Shown: positions 26,760-39,999, numbered from the stretch's first letter. The stretch is DNA of 64,000 nucleotides from Natrialba magadii ATCC 43099 (GCF_000025625.1 NC_013922.1:1-64000); one strand, 5' to 3'. Numbers and translations are program-made. Notes: generated by a model not told the origin, from the letters alone.

Positions 26760-26872
26760 GGTGACGCCCGATCGGTTCACGATCGTGGTTGGTCACCGAA
26801 CGTGGACCCATGTGTGAGTGCACGAGACATTAGCATTCACCGCCAACCCCCCAGCCTTGCGCTGGGGAGACC

Positions 26873-28343
<1,471 letters not shown>

Positions 28344-28431
28344 ACAGATCGGGACTGGGGCGACGCCCCAGCCCACCTTTCAGTCCACGTTCGGTTACAC
28401 CACCCACCCGCCGAACCGAACGGGCACCTTT

Positions 28432-28448
28432 GAACTACCAAGGCTAAC
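28432..28448 (+). other. 16S processing helix, 3' strand
   Basis: Exact complement of 26743-26759. It lies in the 16S-tRNA spacer, 28 bases before tRNA-Ala. Confidence 0.8.
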
Positions 28449-28475
28449 GCTTCGTTCCCTCCAGTTTGGAGGGGT

Positions 28476-28547
28476 GGGCCCATAGCTCAGTGGGAGAGTG
28501 CCTCCTTTGCAAGGAGGATGCCCTGGGTTCAAATCCCAGTGGGTCCA
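28476..28547 (+). tRNA. tRNA-Ala (TGC)
   Basis: 72 bases between 16S and 23S. Acceptor GGGCCCA pairs with TGGGTCC, the anticodon arm is CCTCC-TTTGCAA-GGAGG with anticodon TGC at 28508-28510, and the T arm is CTGGG-TTCAAAT-CCCAG. The CCA end is not encoded beyond the discriminator A. Ala(TGC) in the rRNA spacer is standard for haloarchaea. Confidence 0.98.
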
Positions 28548-28657
28548 TATCGCGTCACGGTCTCTTTGAGATCGCGGCGCACGAACCGATGCACCACTCC
28601 GCGTAAGCGTGAGTGGGAAGGGTCAATGCAGGCCAGCCGTCTACTGGCGTGCAGATG

Positions 28658-28710
28658 AGACCGTGTGTACGTGTAGTCCAGGCGTCCACTGGACCCGTTC
28701 CCGGGTCACG
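28658..28710 (+). other. 23S processing helix, 5' strand
   Basis: The segment from AGACCGTGTG to GGGTCAC is complementary, with small bulges, to 31683-31736 beyond 23S; the outer 23 bases match with only one bulged base. This is the long precursor helix from which 23S is excised. Confidence 0.85.
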
Positions 28711-28748
28711 ATATGCTACACTTCTGGTGTAGCGCCGATCCGATGAAC

Positions 28749-31664
<2,916 letters not shown>

Positions 31665-31682
31665 TACATATCGCATTGGATC

Positions 31683-31736
31683 CGTGACGCGAGAACGGGT
31701 CCGGACGCAAACTGGACTACACGTACAACACGGTCT
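31683..31736 (+). other. 23S processing helix, 3' strand
   Basis: Complement of 28658-28710, ending in ACACGGTCT. It contains the predicted bulge-helix-bulge partner for 23S maturation. Confidence 0.85.
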
Positions 31737-31767
31737 GAAGAGACCACTGAGACTGGTGTCAGATAGT

Positions 31768-31784
31768 CACGGTTCGATTCCGTG
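31768..31784 (+). other. tRNA T-arm-like hairpin ahead of 5S
   Basis: CACGG-TTCGATT-CCGTG is a perfect T-stem and T-loop mimic without the rest of a tRNA. It lies nine bases before 5S and could be a processing signal recognised by tRNase Z or a similar enzyme (inference). Confidence 0.6.
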
Positions 31785-31792
31785 GATCAGCG

Positions 31793-31914
31793 TTAAGGCG
31801 GCCATCGCGGCGGGGTTCCTCCCGTACCCATCCCGAACACGGAAGATAAGCCTGCCTGCGTATTGGTGAGTACTGGAGTGGGAGACCCTCTGGGAGAGCC
31901 GATTCGCCGCCCCT
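31793..31914 (+). rRNA. rrf: 5S ribosomal RNA
   Basis: About 122 bases, starting TTAAGGCGGCCATCGCGG and closing GATTCGCCGCCCCT, with the conserved CCCGTACCCATCCCGAACACGG block. No tRNA follows in the window. Confidence 0.97.
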
Positions 31915-31932
31915 ACTCATACTCCATACTTA

Positions 31933-31966
31933 CGCCCTGCAGAGTGCCAACTCTGCGGGGCGTTTT
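31933..31966 (+). terminator. Hairpin terminator of the rRNA operon
   Basis: A 13-bp stem (31933-31945 with 31950-31962, including G-T pairing) with loop GCCA, followed directly by TTTT. It lies 19 bases after 5S. Confidence 0.75.
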
Positions 31967-32185
31967 GCATTTCTGCCCGGTAAAGAACCGCGTAGCTCCG
32001 TTTCCCTTCGGTCAGGTTGCAGTCTGGGTAGTGCCTTGAGTAACGTGCACAGACCGACTCCAAATGACATACTTCGTAATTAGAGTGTGGTAGTCTGTAT
32101 TATTAAACGTGAACTGACTGGTTGATAAGTGGACCAAATCCTTTTGGAGCGAACCTTATTCAACTGTGTCTGGTACGATTTGGTC

Positions 32186-32566
32186 ATGTCAGATTCCGGT
32201 GGATCATGGCTCGATACAGCTTATGGACTCCTGTCTACGTCCCAGCGGCGATACGCTTTATACTACTTTCTGAATAACGAAGACGCAAGCCTCGACGAAC
32301 TCGTCGAGGAAATCTCCGAGTGGGAGTCGGATGTCGCTCCTGAGTCGATCCGAATCGCTCTCCATCACAATCACCTCCCGCAACTCGCGGAACACGGCAT
32401 CGTAGAGTACGTTGACAGTGATATCCGTGTCACATCTAAATTCGATGCGCTCCGGAGTACTGTTGCACAGGCACGTGCAATTGAAGACGACTCACGGAGT
32501 ACTCAGAGTCCGCTCATGTTCGGCAGTGGTTCCGAATCGGTTTCCGAACCAGTTTCGGAAGACTAG
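32186..32566 (+). CDS. DUF7344-type winged-helix protein
   Basis: 126 residues. The pattern AYGLLSTSQRRYALYYFLNNEDASLDELVEEI followed by RIALHHNHLPQLAEHGIVEY is the winged-helix fold of a large haloarchaeal family annotated DUF7344, thought to be DNA-binding. The C-terminus is a Ser/Glu-rich tail with a repeated SESVSEPVSE motif. ATG 32186 (MSDSGG) is preferred to an upstream ATG because family members begin near the helix. A second member is encoded at 37637-38110. Confidence 0.72.
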   Translation: MSDSGGSWLDTAYGLLSTSQRRYALYYFLNNEDASLDELVEEISEWESDVAPESIRIALHHNHLPQLAEHGIVEYVDSDIRVTSKFDALRSTVAQARAIEDDSRSTQSPLMFGSGSESVSEPVSED

Positions 32567-32621
32567 TTTCTCACTGACTACGTCGGGTGCAGCAAAGACG
32601 TGGGATCATGCGCTCCAGTGC

Positions 32622-33707
32622 TCAGTTGTAGGTGTGATATTCGACCGCTCGCTCGAGTAACTCGTCGGGGATTCCTGGTACGTCTTCCTTCCGGACTGTT
32701 CCCAGTTCGTCGATAAGCCCTGGGTCACGTGGAAACTCGCGGCGGTCCCAGTGGATCGAGATACCAGCTTTTGCACCCTCACCAAGCGCGATTGGTACTT
32801 GGTTGTGACCCGGTGTGAGATCCCCGACTGCGTAGACGTTTTCGACCGACGTTCGGCCATGTTCGTCGACGACGACCGTTCCGTCGTCGTTGAGGTCGCA
32901 GCCGAGTTCTGTGGCCAACCCGTTGTTGTAGTCCGAGCCATACACCGCAAATCCCCCTGTGTATTCGCGAACGGTTCCATCTTCGAACGTCATCGAGTCC
33001 AGCCAGCCGTCATCGCCGTTCTCCACGCCGGTGACTTCCTCGTGGACGATTTCGATTGGATGGTTCGAAAGCATCGTGTCGGTTTCGCCGCTCCAGGTCG
33101 GGTCCTCGCCGCGAGTGAGCAGATCGACATCGACTGTGAAATTGAGCATGATCGCAGCGACGTAGGCGGCGCTTTCGGACGTCCCCATGACGTAGACGGG
33201 TTCGTCGGTGAACATGTAGGCATCACAGTGTAAACAGTAGTGCAGACCGCGCCCAGTCCAAGGCAGCGGTGGTTCGGGTCTCACATCAGTGAATCCGGTG
33301 GCGACAACGACGTATTCTGCGACGTAGTCGGTATCAGTGCCACAAAGTGTGATTTTCGGTGGTGGTGAATCACTGTCGTCAGTTGTGTCGCGTTGTTCCT
33401 GTTCTGCTGTCTCGGCAGTGGAGTCCGATTCTGAACGTGAACAAGATGAAATAGTGTCCTGATAGACGGTACAACCGTAGGCTTCGAGTTGTTCTTTCCC
33501 AGTCGAGAGGAGTTTCGCGCCGTTCATTGCCTCCGGAATACCGACGACGTTGTGTACGTCCTGCATCATGGCGGCGCGGCCACCCCCTTTGTCGATGAGT
33601 GCAGTCCGGTTTCCGAGTCGTGTACAGTACAGTGCCGTACTCAGTCCCGCGGGGCCGCCACCAACGACGACGACATCGAACGCAGTGGGTGTGCCCTCAT
33701 CTATCAT
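32622..33707 (-). CDS. Thioredoxin reductase-like FAD/NAD(P)-dependent oxidoreductase
   Basis: 361 residues with an N-terminal FAD motif VVVVGGGPAGLSTALYC (12-28), an ATG-type motif VVVATGFTD (133-141), a redox-type CLHCDAY (Cys158, Cys161) and the second FAD motif NVYAVGDLTPGHNQVP. The domain order fits class II thioredoxin reductases. An Asp/Glu/Ser-rich insertion (about 88-115) is unusual. The NAD(P)-binding motif GTSESAAYVA departs from GGGNSA, so the reductant and partner are uncertain. Confidence 0.85.
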   Translation of the reverse strand: MIDEGTPTAFDVVVVGGGPAGLSTALYCTRLGNRTALIDKGGGRAAMMQDVHNVVGIPEAMNGAKLLSTGKEQLEAYGCTVYQDTISSCSRSESDSTAETAEQEQRDTTDDSDSPPPKITLCGTDTDYVAEYVVVATGFTDVRPEPPLPWTGRGLHYCLHCDAYMFTDEPVYVMGTSESAAYVAAIMLNFTVDVDLLTRGEDPTWSGETDTMLSNHPIEIVHEEVTGVENGDDGWLDSMTFEDGTVREYTGGFAVYGSDYNNGLATELGCDLNDDGTVVVDEHGRTSVENVYAVGDLTPGHNQVPIALGEGAKAGISIHWDRREFPRDPGLIDELGTVRKEDVPGIPDELLERAVEYHTYN

Positions 33708-34366
33708 ACCGTCGATTCACCATCGGGATTCAAAAACTTCTCTGGGGCATACGACGGGATGGCCCATCACATTGGACCAGTTTCACTGACGGTTGATCGT
33801 ACTATCAGTAGTGTTATACCTCCGTCTTGCTGTCGACATCAGTTGCGCTGAGCTATAGTACGGTGATAGCACTGTCCAGTACAGGAACGAAAACTGTCAC
33901 CCGGAACACTAACGTCCAGCCTCATCCCGTGGCGGCATGCCGCGTCGGCTGGCTAACCCTCGTGCCGGGTGGATCACATGTTGCGCGCCCGGGTTCGCCG
34001 TGCTGTCATCGCTCCCGAATGGGTGTGCTCGGCCGGGGACTAAAGGCACGCAATCATCCTAGGAGCGTGGTCCGTTTAACAGTTTCACTCCTGTTGGTAG
34101 AAACCGCGTCGGACGTTTCGATGGTATTTCGGTTCGTCCAGAGCGCTGAGTTGCGAGGGTTACTCGTCCCCGGGCGTATTGTACGCGCAGCGTTGCGTTG
34201 TGAGGGTACGGCCGGTGACTTTGGCTATCACGTTCGCGTAGAGGTTGCCGGCGAGGTTGCGCGAGGCGACGCTGTACCCGCCACTGAACGGCTGCTGGTG
34301 ATCCGGGAGAATGATTGTGTCTGATTCTCGATGCCGGTGTCCGAGGAGACACTGCACCCGCGTGGA
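33708..34366. other. Long GC-rich intergenic stretch without a convincing gene
   Basis: 659 bases between two flavoprotein genes. Open frames exist on both strands but none has acidic haloarchaeal composition. 33930-34060 is rich in self-complementary segments (for example the 12-base palindrome GCGGCATGCCGC at 33932-33943, and GCGCGCCCGGG), so a structured RNA is possible; it does not match SRP or RNase P RNA as I know them. Confidence 0.35.
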
Positions 34367-35758
34367 TCAGTACATGTAATCGGCTTCGTTGAACTGGATG
34401 TACTTCCCGTTCCGGTAGTTGAACTTCCGCTTTTTGTATGCCGCGAGGATCTTCGTCGCGCCGATGCCGGCAGAGTAGGTACGATTGATCAGGGTGTTCT
34501 CGCCCCCATCACTTTGCATGTCATTGATGACATCGAACGCCCAGTCCCAGTCGTCCGGTTCGTAGTCTTCGACGATGTCTGCGAACGAGACGTTACGCAG
34601 GATTTCGTCGCCGATAGCGCGCTTCCAGATATCGTTGTAGTTTTCGAGGGAATCAGTCGCAGCGAGTCGACCGGCGATCTTGCCGGTGCGAACGGCGACG
34701 TGATAGCCGCCCTCGTGGAAGGCCGAGGTCGCCCCCATGGCACCGCCGGCGACGGCGATGTTCGCGCCGACGGGTGAGTCGATCGGTCGTGTCGATGAGA
34801 TTGGGTACGTCTCGGTTCCCTTCGACTTGCCGCGACCCTCGACGATCGGGATGTCCTCCTCGATGTCGTACTCGTCACCGTACTCGAGTTCCAGCAGTCG
34901 CGTGATGTACTCGGAACCGGAGGGAAGCCGGTCGTCTTCGGGGTCGAGCAGCGCGTAGGCACCGGGATTATCGACGTCTTCGAGGCGCATGCCGATGGGC
35001 ATGGTCAGGCCAACGCGGGCGACTGTGCCGTCGTTGGGGAAGACCCACGGATAGGCGGTTTCGCCCGGCATGTATCCCCACCAGAACGTGAGGGTATCTT
35101 TGAACTCCTCGAACAGTTCGGGCGGGAATTCTCGGTACTCCTGGTAGGCGATGTGGTTTGCTTCCGGCGGTGAGAGCTGGTCCGAGATGCTGCGCCCCGG
35201 CGGGGTGAATTGATCGAGGGCCCCGAGTGTAATCCGGCGCTGTGGGCCGTCGGCGAGGATGACATACTGCGCTTCGAGTTGATTGCCGTCCGAGAGCGTC
35301 AGGGTGTGGGTTGGTCCCTTCGGACTATCGGCTCGGAGATTGGTCTCGAGATCTGAGACGCCGGTGCCGACGCGCAGGTCTGCGCCGGCGTCGGTTGCGC
35401 GCTCGTAGAGCCAGTCGTCCATCCGCGCGCGGTGGAACGTGTAGCCAAACTTTGAGTAGCTGGCATCCATTCCTGTCGTGGTGAGTTCGACGGCACTATT
35501 CGGTCCGACGAACTCGGTGGACTCGAGTTCCCGGTGGATAATCTCGTCCGGGATTTCCTCGTAGTCGAAGTCCATGATATCGATCCAGTAGTCGAGCATG
35601 CCGGCGGCGTCCGTCGAGTCCGGCCCGAGTTCCTCGCGGTCCTTGCGGGGGACTCCCTGCTCGAAGAGGACCGTCTCGGCTCCGTGTGCAGCGGCCCGTT
35701 CGGCCGCGGTGGCACCCGCGGGTCCGCCACCGACGACCGCGACCTCAACGCGTTCCAT
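34367..35758 (-). CDS. Geranylgeranyl reductase family flavoprotein
   Basis: 463 residues, of the digeranylgeranylglycerophospholipid reductase/geranylgeranyl reductase family that saturates the isoprenoid chains of archaeal lipids or related prenyl groups. The FAD motif VAVVGGGPAGATAAERAA starts at residue 5, with YTFHRARMDDWLYERA at about 115, and the mid-protein FAD contact VGANIAVAGGAMGATSAFHEGGYHVAVRTGKIAG. It is monocistronic and divergent from the 2-hydroxyacid dehydrogenase gene. The paralogue and substrate are uncertain because haloarchaea carry several such genes. Confidence 0.85.
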   Translation of the reverse strand: MERVEVAVVGGGPAGATAAERAAAHGAETVLFEQGVPRKDREELGPDSTDAAGMLDYWIDIMDFDYEEIPDEIIHRELESTEFVGPNSAVELTTTGMDASYSKFGYTFHRARMDDWLYERATDAGADLRVGTGVSDLETNLRADSPKGPTHTLTLSDGNQLEAQYVILADGPQRRITLGALDQFTPPGRSISDQLSPPEANHIAYQEYREFPPELFEEFKDTLTFWWGYMPGETAYPWVFPNDGTVARVGLTMPIGMRLEDVDNPGAYALLDPEDDRLPSGSEYITRLLELEYGDEYDIEEDIPIVEGRGKSKGTETYPISSTRPIDSPVGANIAVAGGAMGATSAFHEGGYHVAVRTGKIAGRLAATDSLENYNDIWKRAIGDEILRNVSFADIVEDYEPDDWDWAFDVINDMQSDGGENTLINRTYSAGIGATKILAAYKKRKFNYRNGKYIQFNEADYMY

Positions 35759-35921
35759 ACTCCGTGTGGAGTCAGTGGCCCGTATTAAAGTACCTGTATT
35801 TCCTCCCTGGAAGGGAGTCCCCCGAAATACGCACTGGCCGAGATCGACCGGCCCGTGTACGATCTCTGCCTATCTCACCGTGAGACCAACGTTTTTGCCC
35901 GCACCACGTGAGGCCACGTAC

Positions 35922-36935
35922 ATGCCATCGAACGATGCAGACGACGAGTATACCGAGTCTGCTACAGAACCGCCAGTGACAGACCCAGACGTGCTCGTCC
36001 TCCGGAAAGGAACTCACGGAACGCCGGTCGAACAGTATGTCGACGCCATCCGTGACCGGCTCCCGGAGCATACAGTTGAGCTCGCGCGCACCCCCGCTGC
36101 GGAACGCGAGGCGATCCAGTCTGCCAGCTTCGTCACCGGCATGACGTTTGGCGAAGAGCTACTCGAGTCCGCCGACAAACTCGAGACGTTCGCCTGCGCG
36201 TACGCGGGAACGGGACACCTGCCGCTCGACGAACTCGACGAGCGTGGTGTGACGGTGACGAACGCGTCGGGTGTCCACGGTCCGAACATCGGCGAGCACG
36301 TGCTGGGGGCGATTCTGCGATTCACTCGCCGGTTCCACGTTGGGAATCGGCGACAGCGTCGGCGGGAGTGGCGCCACTACAGGGCGTACGAACTGCAGGG
36401 CTCGACGGTGACCGTCGTCGGCCTCGGTGCCATTGGACAGGCGGTCTGTGAGCGACTGGAACCGTTCGGTGTCGAGACGATTGGCGTTCGATACTCGCCC
36501 GAGAAGGGCGGACCGACGGACGAGGTCATCGGCTTCGAGGGAGAGGCGTTTCAGGACGCACTCGCCAGAACGGACTACCTCGTGCTGGCGTGTCCGCTCA
36601 CGGAGACGACGCGCGGGCTGATCGACCGCGAGGCGTTGACGACGCTCGGCCCCGAGGCTGTCCTGGTCAATATCGCGCGCGGTCCCGTCGTCGACACGGA
36701 CGCGCTCGTCAGTGCGCTTCGGAGTGGGCGCATCCGTGGTGCGTCGCTCGACGTCACCGATCCCGAACCGCTTCCGGAGGACCACCCGCTCTGGACGTTC
36801 GATAACGTCCAGATTACGCCGCACAACGCGGGACACACGCCGCAGTACTACGACCGACTGGCCGATATCGTTGCGGAAAACGTCGAGCGACTCGAGAACA
36901 GCGAGGACGAACTCGTCAATCAGGTTCGTCCCTGA
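35922..36935 (+). CDS. D-2-hydroxyacid dehydrogenase family protein
   Basis: 337 residues. The NAD motif VVGLGAIGQAVCERL is central, and the catalytic triad is visible as Arg in NIARGPVVD, Glu in DPEPLPEDHPLW and His in ITPHNAGHT. It reduces a 2-oxoacid to the D-hydroxyacid or the reverse. The ATG at 35922 is chosen because the open frame further 5' overlaps the promoter of the divergent reductase gene and has no matching domain. A TATA-like GTTTTTGCC precedes it by about 30 bases. Confidence 0.9.
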   Translation: MPSNDADDEYTESATEPPVTDPDVLVLRKGTHGTPVEQYVDAIRDRLPEHTVELARTPAAEREAIQSASFVTGMTFGEELLESADKLETFACAYAGTGHLPLDELDERGVTVTNASGVHGPNIGEHVLGAILRFTRRFHVGNRRQRRREWRHYRAYELQGSTVTVVGLGAIGQAVCERLEPFGVETIGVRYSPEKGGPTDEVIGFEGEAFQDALARTDYLVLACPLTETTRGLIDREALTTLGPEAVLVNIARGPVVDTDALVSALRSGRIRGASLDVTDPEPLPEDHPLWTFDNVQITPHNAGHTPQYYDRLADIVAENVERLENSEDELVNQVRP

Positions 36936-37158
36936 CCTGAGCCGCTGGCACTCGAGTCGGTATCGGCAGTTCGAAACCCGGGTTTCTGACTGCGGCGTCC
37001 GAGTGCCAGCACGAGAGACGCTCGTCTTCCCGTGAACTCGGTGGCCGCGTACACTTTTTTGGTACTCTATCCCGAAGTTCAGGCATGGTACTCGAATTTG
37101 ATGTCGGAGAGGCGATGTGTGTGCCGAGGAGTGTGCAGTCGGTACCGGAGGGATCTCG

Positions 37159-37593
37159 ATGACGCTCACGTTCGACGGGACGGTACTCGTCCCAGCGGCA
37201 GACCCCAAGGATGGCAAGCGCACGGCCGAAGCACTCACCCCGCATCTCGATACGGACAGTCGAGTTGTTCTGGTGAACGTCATCGAGAAGGGAGGCGGGA
37301 CGATCGACAAGGCACCGATGGAGCAGCGAAAGGAGTACGCCAACGAAATCTTCGAGGAGGCGCGCAAGCCGCTCGTCGACTCTCCCGCGACGATCGAGTC
37401 CGAGACGCTGTTCGGAACAGACATTGTCAAAACAATTTTTGACGCAGCGGGCGAGCACGATGCAGACGCAGTCGTCTTTACTGCACGAAAAGGAAACCGA
37501 ATCGCAGAACTCCTGACGGGCGATGTCGCGCGCCGCCTTGTCAAAGAGGGAACCATTCCGGCCGTTGCCTTGCCACAGGTGACTACAGACTAA
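37159..37593 (+). CDS. Universal stress protein (UspA) family protein
   Basis: 144 residues of UspA type: TVLVPAADPKDGKRTAEALTPHL at the N-terminus, VVLVNVIEKG, HDADAVVFTARKGNRIAELLTGDVARRLVKEG and a final strand PAVALPQV. The ATP-binding glycine pattern is only partly kept. The ATG at 37159 is directly at the domain start; the longer frame from 37117 adds a non-conserved Cys-containing lead. Confidence 0.8.
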   Translation: MTLTFDGTVLVPAADPKDGKRTAEALTPHLDTDSRVVLVNVIEKGGGTIDKAPMEQRKEYANEIFEEARKPLVDSPATIESETLFGTDIVKTIFDAAGEHDADAVVFTARKGNRIAELLTGDVARRLVKEGTIPAVALPQVTTD

Positions 37594-37636
37594 TAATTGA
37601 CACCCGTTGGTGGTTGGCTGGCCTCGATCTGACTGC

Positions 37637-38110
37637 TCAGGTCATTGCTTCGGGAACGGCGTCTTCGTCGCTGTCACCGTCACTATCGCTATCGCCACCA
37701 CTGTCTCCACCACGGCCCTGTCGCTCGTTCTGGAGTTGCGAGACCAGTTCTTCGCCCGTCTCGCAAAGTGCCACGGTGTTCGTTTCTGGATCGAACTCGA
37801 GTGCACCGGCGTCAGCTAACTTTGGAACGTGCGTGTGACGAAGTGAGATGTGGATCCGCTTGCGTGTTCCGAGCAGCGCATCGCCGGTCGCGGCGAGGGG
37901 GCCGCTGTCCTGTCCGTCGTCCTCGAGAACGACGTGATCTGCAACATCCGAGAGCGGGACTGGGTCCGTGTTCTCGAGTCTGTCGAGATACCGGAGCACA
38001 GCGCGGCGGCGCCAGTCCGAGAGCAGATCGAAGACGGCGTCAGTCGCCGCAGCGTCAGCAGCATCAGCAGGTGTCGAGAGCGATTCAGGATCGGAGATCA
38101 CTGGGAGCAT
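37637..38110 (-). CDS. DUF7344-type winged-helix protein
   Basis: 157 residues: VFDLLSDWRRRAVLRYLDRLENTDPVPLSDVADHV, then RIHISLRHTHVPKLADAGALEFDPETNTVAL, the same winged-helix plan as the protein at 32186. The C-terminus is a Gly/Asp/Ser repeat tail (GGDSGGDSDSDGDSDED). It is convergent with the UspA gene, with a 43-base gap, and may be a local DNA-binding regulator. Confidence 0.75.
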   Translation of the reverse strand: MLPVISDPESLSTPADAADAAATDAVFDLLSDWRRRAVLRYLDRLENTDPVPLSDVADHVVLEDDGQDSGPLAATGDALLGTRKRIHISLRHTHVPKLADAGALEFDPETNTVALCETGEELVSQLQNERQGRGGDSGGDSDSDGDSDEDAVPEAMT

Positions 38111-38212
38111 ATTCGATACTGCGGGCGCTGCCCCCTTGTGTCGCGCGCCAAATCAATGAGGTAAACTGGAACTACTACTGGAGTAAAAAGGCGGTGTTAG
38201 CGCTCGGTGCTG

Positions 38213-39247
38213 CTACAGGTAGCCGTTCTCGAGTAGCAGTTCACCGTTCAGTACACTTGCGCCCGCAGCGCCGCGGATCGTGTTGTGTGCGAGGCAGTTG
38301 TACTGGAGGCCGAACGGCGTCTCCTGCAGGCCGCCCGCTGCGATTGCCATGCCACCGCCGACGGTACGGTCCATGCGCGGCTGTGGTCGGTCCGGTTCGT
38401 CGAAGACATGGATGAGCGGCTCCGGCGAGGAGCGCAGGTCGAGCGACGGGAACGCACGCATTGCCTCGGCGGCGTCGGCCGGCGTGAGTTCGTCTTCGGT
38501 CTCCACCCAGACGTTCTCGAGGTGGCCGTCGATCGTCGGGATGCGGTTACACGACGCCGAGACGGACATCTCGTTGTGCGAGAGTTCCGCACCGTCGAAC
38601 TCACCGAGGAGTTTGCGGGACTCCGTCTCGAGTTTGTCCTCTTCGCTGCCGATGTAGGGGATGGCGTTGTCGATGATTTCCATCGATGAGACGCCGTCGT
38701 AGCCCGCGCCGGAGACGGCCTGCAGGGTCGAAACGTGGACCTTTTCGAGGCCGTACTCCGCGATCGCGGCGAGCGTCGGGACGAACGTAATCGTCGAGCA
38801 GTTCGGGTTCTTGACCAGGGCGCCGTCCCAGCCGCGCTCGTCGCGCTGGACCTCGAGCAGGTCGAGGTGGTCGGCGTTAATCTCTGGGATGACAAGCGGC
38901 ACGTCCTCGGCCATCCGGCTGTTCGAAGAGTTCGAAGAGACGACGTAACCGGCCTCACAGAAGGCCGGTTCGACTTCCGAGCCGATACTCGACGGCAGTG
39001 AGGAAAACAGGAGGTCAACGTCGTCGGGGACCTCGTCAGGGTCGGTCGCGGTGACAGTCATCTCCCCGATATCTCCGGGGATTGGGCTGTCGACGCGCCA
39101 CTTTGCAGCCTGTCGGTACGTCTTGCCAGCACTCGAATCGCTCGCGGTCAGGGCGGCGATATCGAAGTCGGGATGCGGCTCGAGAAGCTGAATCAGTCGT
39201 TGTCCAACGGCGCCAGTTGCGCCGAGTACGCCTACTCGTACTGCCAT
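38213..39247 (-). CDS. asd: Aspartate-semialdehyde dehydrogenase
   Basis: 344-residue NADP-dependent enzyme turning aspartyl phosphate into aspartate semialdehyde for lysine, threonine and methionine synthesis. The N-terminal motif GVLGATGAVGQRLIQLL, the catalytic Cys150 in NPNCST, VSGAGYDG, and the phosphate/His region CNRIPTIDGHLENV are present. It belongs to the archaeal/fungal class by the overall pattern. It lies near rps17e, a neighbourhood often seen in haloarchaea. Confidence 0.95.
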   Translation of the reverse strand: MAVRVGVLGATGAVGQRLIQLLEPHPDFDIAALTASDSSAGKTYRQAAKWRVDSPIPGDIGEMTVTATDPDEVPDDVDLLFSSLPSSIGSEVEPAFCEAGYVVSSNSSNSRMAEDVPLVIPEINADHLDLLEVQRDERGWDGALVKNPNCSTITFVPTLAAIAEYGLEKVHVSTLQAVSGAGYDGVSSMEIIDNAIPYIGSEEDKLETESRKLLGEFDGAELSHNEMSVSASCNRIPTIDGHLENVWVETEDELTPADAAEAMRAFPSLDLRSSPEPLIHVFDEPDRPQPRMDRTVGGGMAIAAGGLQETPFGLQYNCLAHNTIRGAAGASVLNGELLLENGYL

Positions 39248-39500
39248 TTTGTGTCACTGAGTGTCGTGGCCGCAAAACCGTTTGGATTTTCATCGCACAG
39301 CCGTTAACGGCAGTATTTGTTGACATCTGTTCAATTCTCTCGTGCTGATGAGTGGCATGGGCTGTGGATGGTCGACCACCCAGCGTGGGGGTCGCCGCGC
39401 GTCCATAGAAGAAATTAAGAAAACGGGGCCGCATTGAACGACCGATGAACCTTCGACAGACCCGATCCGTTGGGCGTGTCGCACAATCGGAGTGGTCACG

Positions 39501-39776
39501 ATGACCGAGGCGACGAACACCTCGCGCGAGCCAGGGATCCAGAAGACGCCGTTTAGCATCGGCGCGACCGTCGTTGCAGCCGTCTGTACGCTACTCGGCG
39601 TGTTGATGATCTGGACCGGCTACCAGGCAGCCAGGGCAGAGGAAGCGGCCGAACTCGCCGTCATCGGCACCGAACTCAACCTCGTGACGGGCGTCGCGGG
39701 AGGGATGTTCGTGTTGTTCGTCGCGCTCGTTGCGTTCGTCGCCGCGTTCTACATGGAACCTGGCTTCGATCAGTAA
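39501..39776 (+). CDS. Small two-helix membrane protein, unknown function
   Basis: 91 residues with two hydrophobic segments (about 20-42 and 61-83), a short acidic outer loop and no cysteine or charged motif. The ATG at 39501 is preferred to a GTG three codons earlier. It lies between the divergent asd and the IS-like remnant. No family recognised, although similar proteins are common next to asd in haloarchaea. Confidence 0.6.
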   Translation: MTEATNTSREPGIQKTPFSIGATVVAAVCTLLGVLMIWTGYQAARAEEAAELAVIGTELNLVTGVAGGMFVLFVALVAFVAAFYMEPGFDQ

Positions 39777-39952
39777 CGCCGCACGGCACGACACGATCGC
39801 ACGGCAGCGATTCTGTTCTTCTCCTGCTTACCACGCTAGCGCTGGGAGTCTCTCCTGTTGAGAGCTTTGAGAGCGCCGAATGTGTCGAGAGCCATCGCCC
39901 GCTTCCTGCTAACTCCCTATGCGGCCAGTTCTGGAAAACAGTGGTAACGCCT

Positions 39953-39999
39953 CCACTTGACATCCTCCACACGGCTGAAGCCGTGGGCTTTCACCTGTA
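39953..39999. mobile_element. IS200/IS605-type element end (remnant)
   Basis: CTTGACATCCTCC is followed by the hairpin CACGGCT-GA-AGCCGTG (39970-39985), GG and a CTTTCACC tail. This is the palindromic end found beside TnpB/IS1341-type genes in haloarchaea, where it also forms the end of the guide (omega) RNA. No TnpB or TnpA gene is present nearby, so it is a solo end or footprint. Confidence 0.65.

Larger units (their letters stand above)
26171..26872 (+). promoter_or_regulatory. rRNA operon leader with tandem promoters
   Basis: 702 bases upstream of 16S with no gene. It contains three promoter-like TATA boxes (26369, 26561, 26657), a 9-bp perfect hairpin (26527-26548), the 5' strand of the 16S processing helix (26743-26759) and a short hairpin just before the mature 16S (26849-26867). 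Confidence 0.8.

Noticed and set aside
33900-34070. SRP (7S) RNA or RNase P RNA
   Set aside because: Lacks the GGAAGG/AGCAG helix-8 core of SRP RNA and the ACAGAAA-type motif of RNase P RNA on both strands.
33827-34324. 165-residue plus-strand frame in the flavoprotein gap
   Set aside because: Arg/Val/Pro-rich, not acidic, no motif; composition unlike haloarchaeal proteins.
36159-37556. 465-residue minus-strand frame across the dehydrogenase and UspA genes
   Set aside because: Spans two plus-strand genes and their gap, Ser/Arg-rich, no motif: a shadow.
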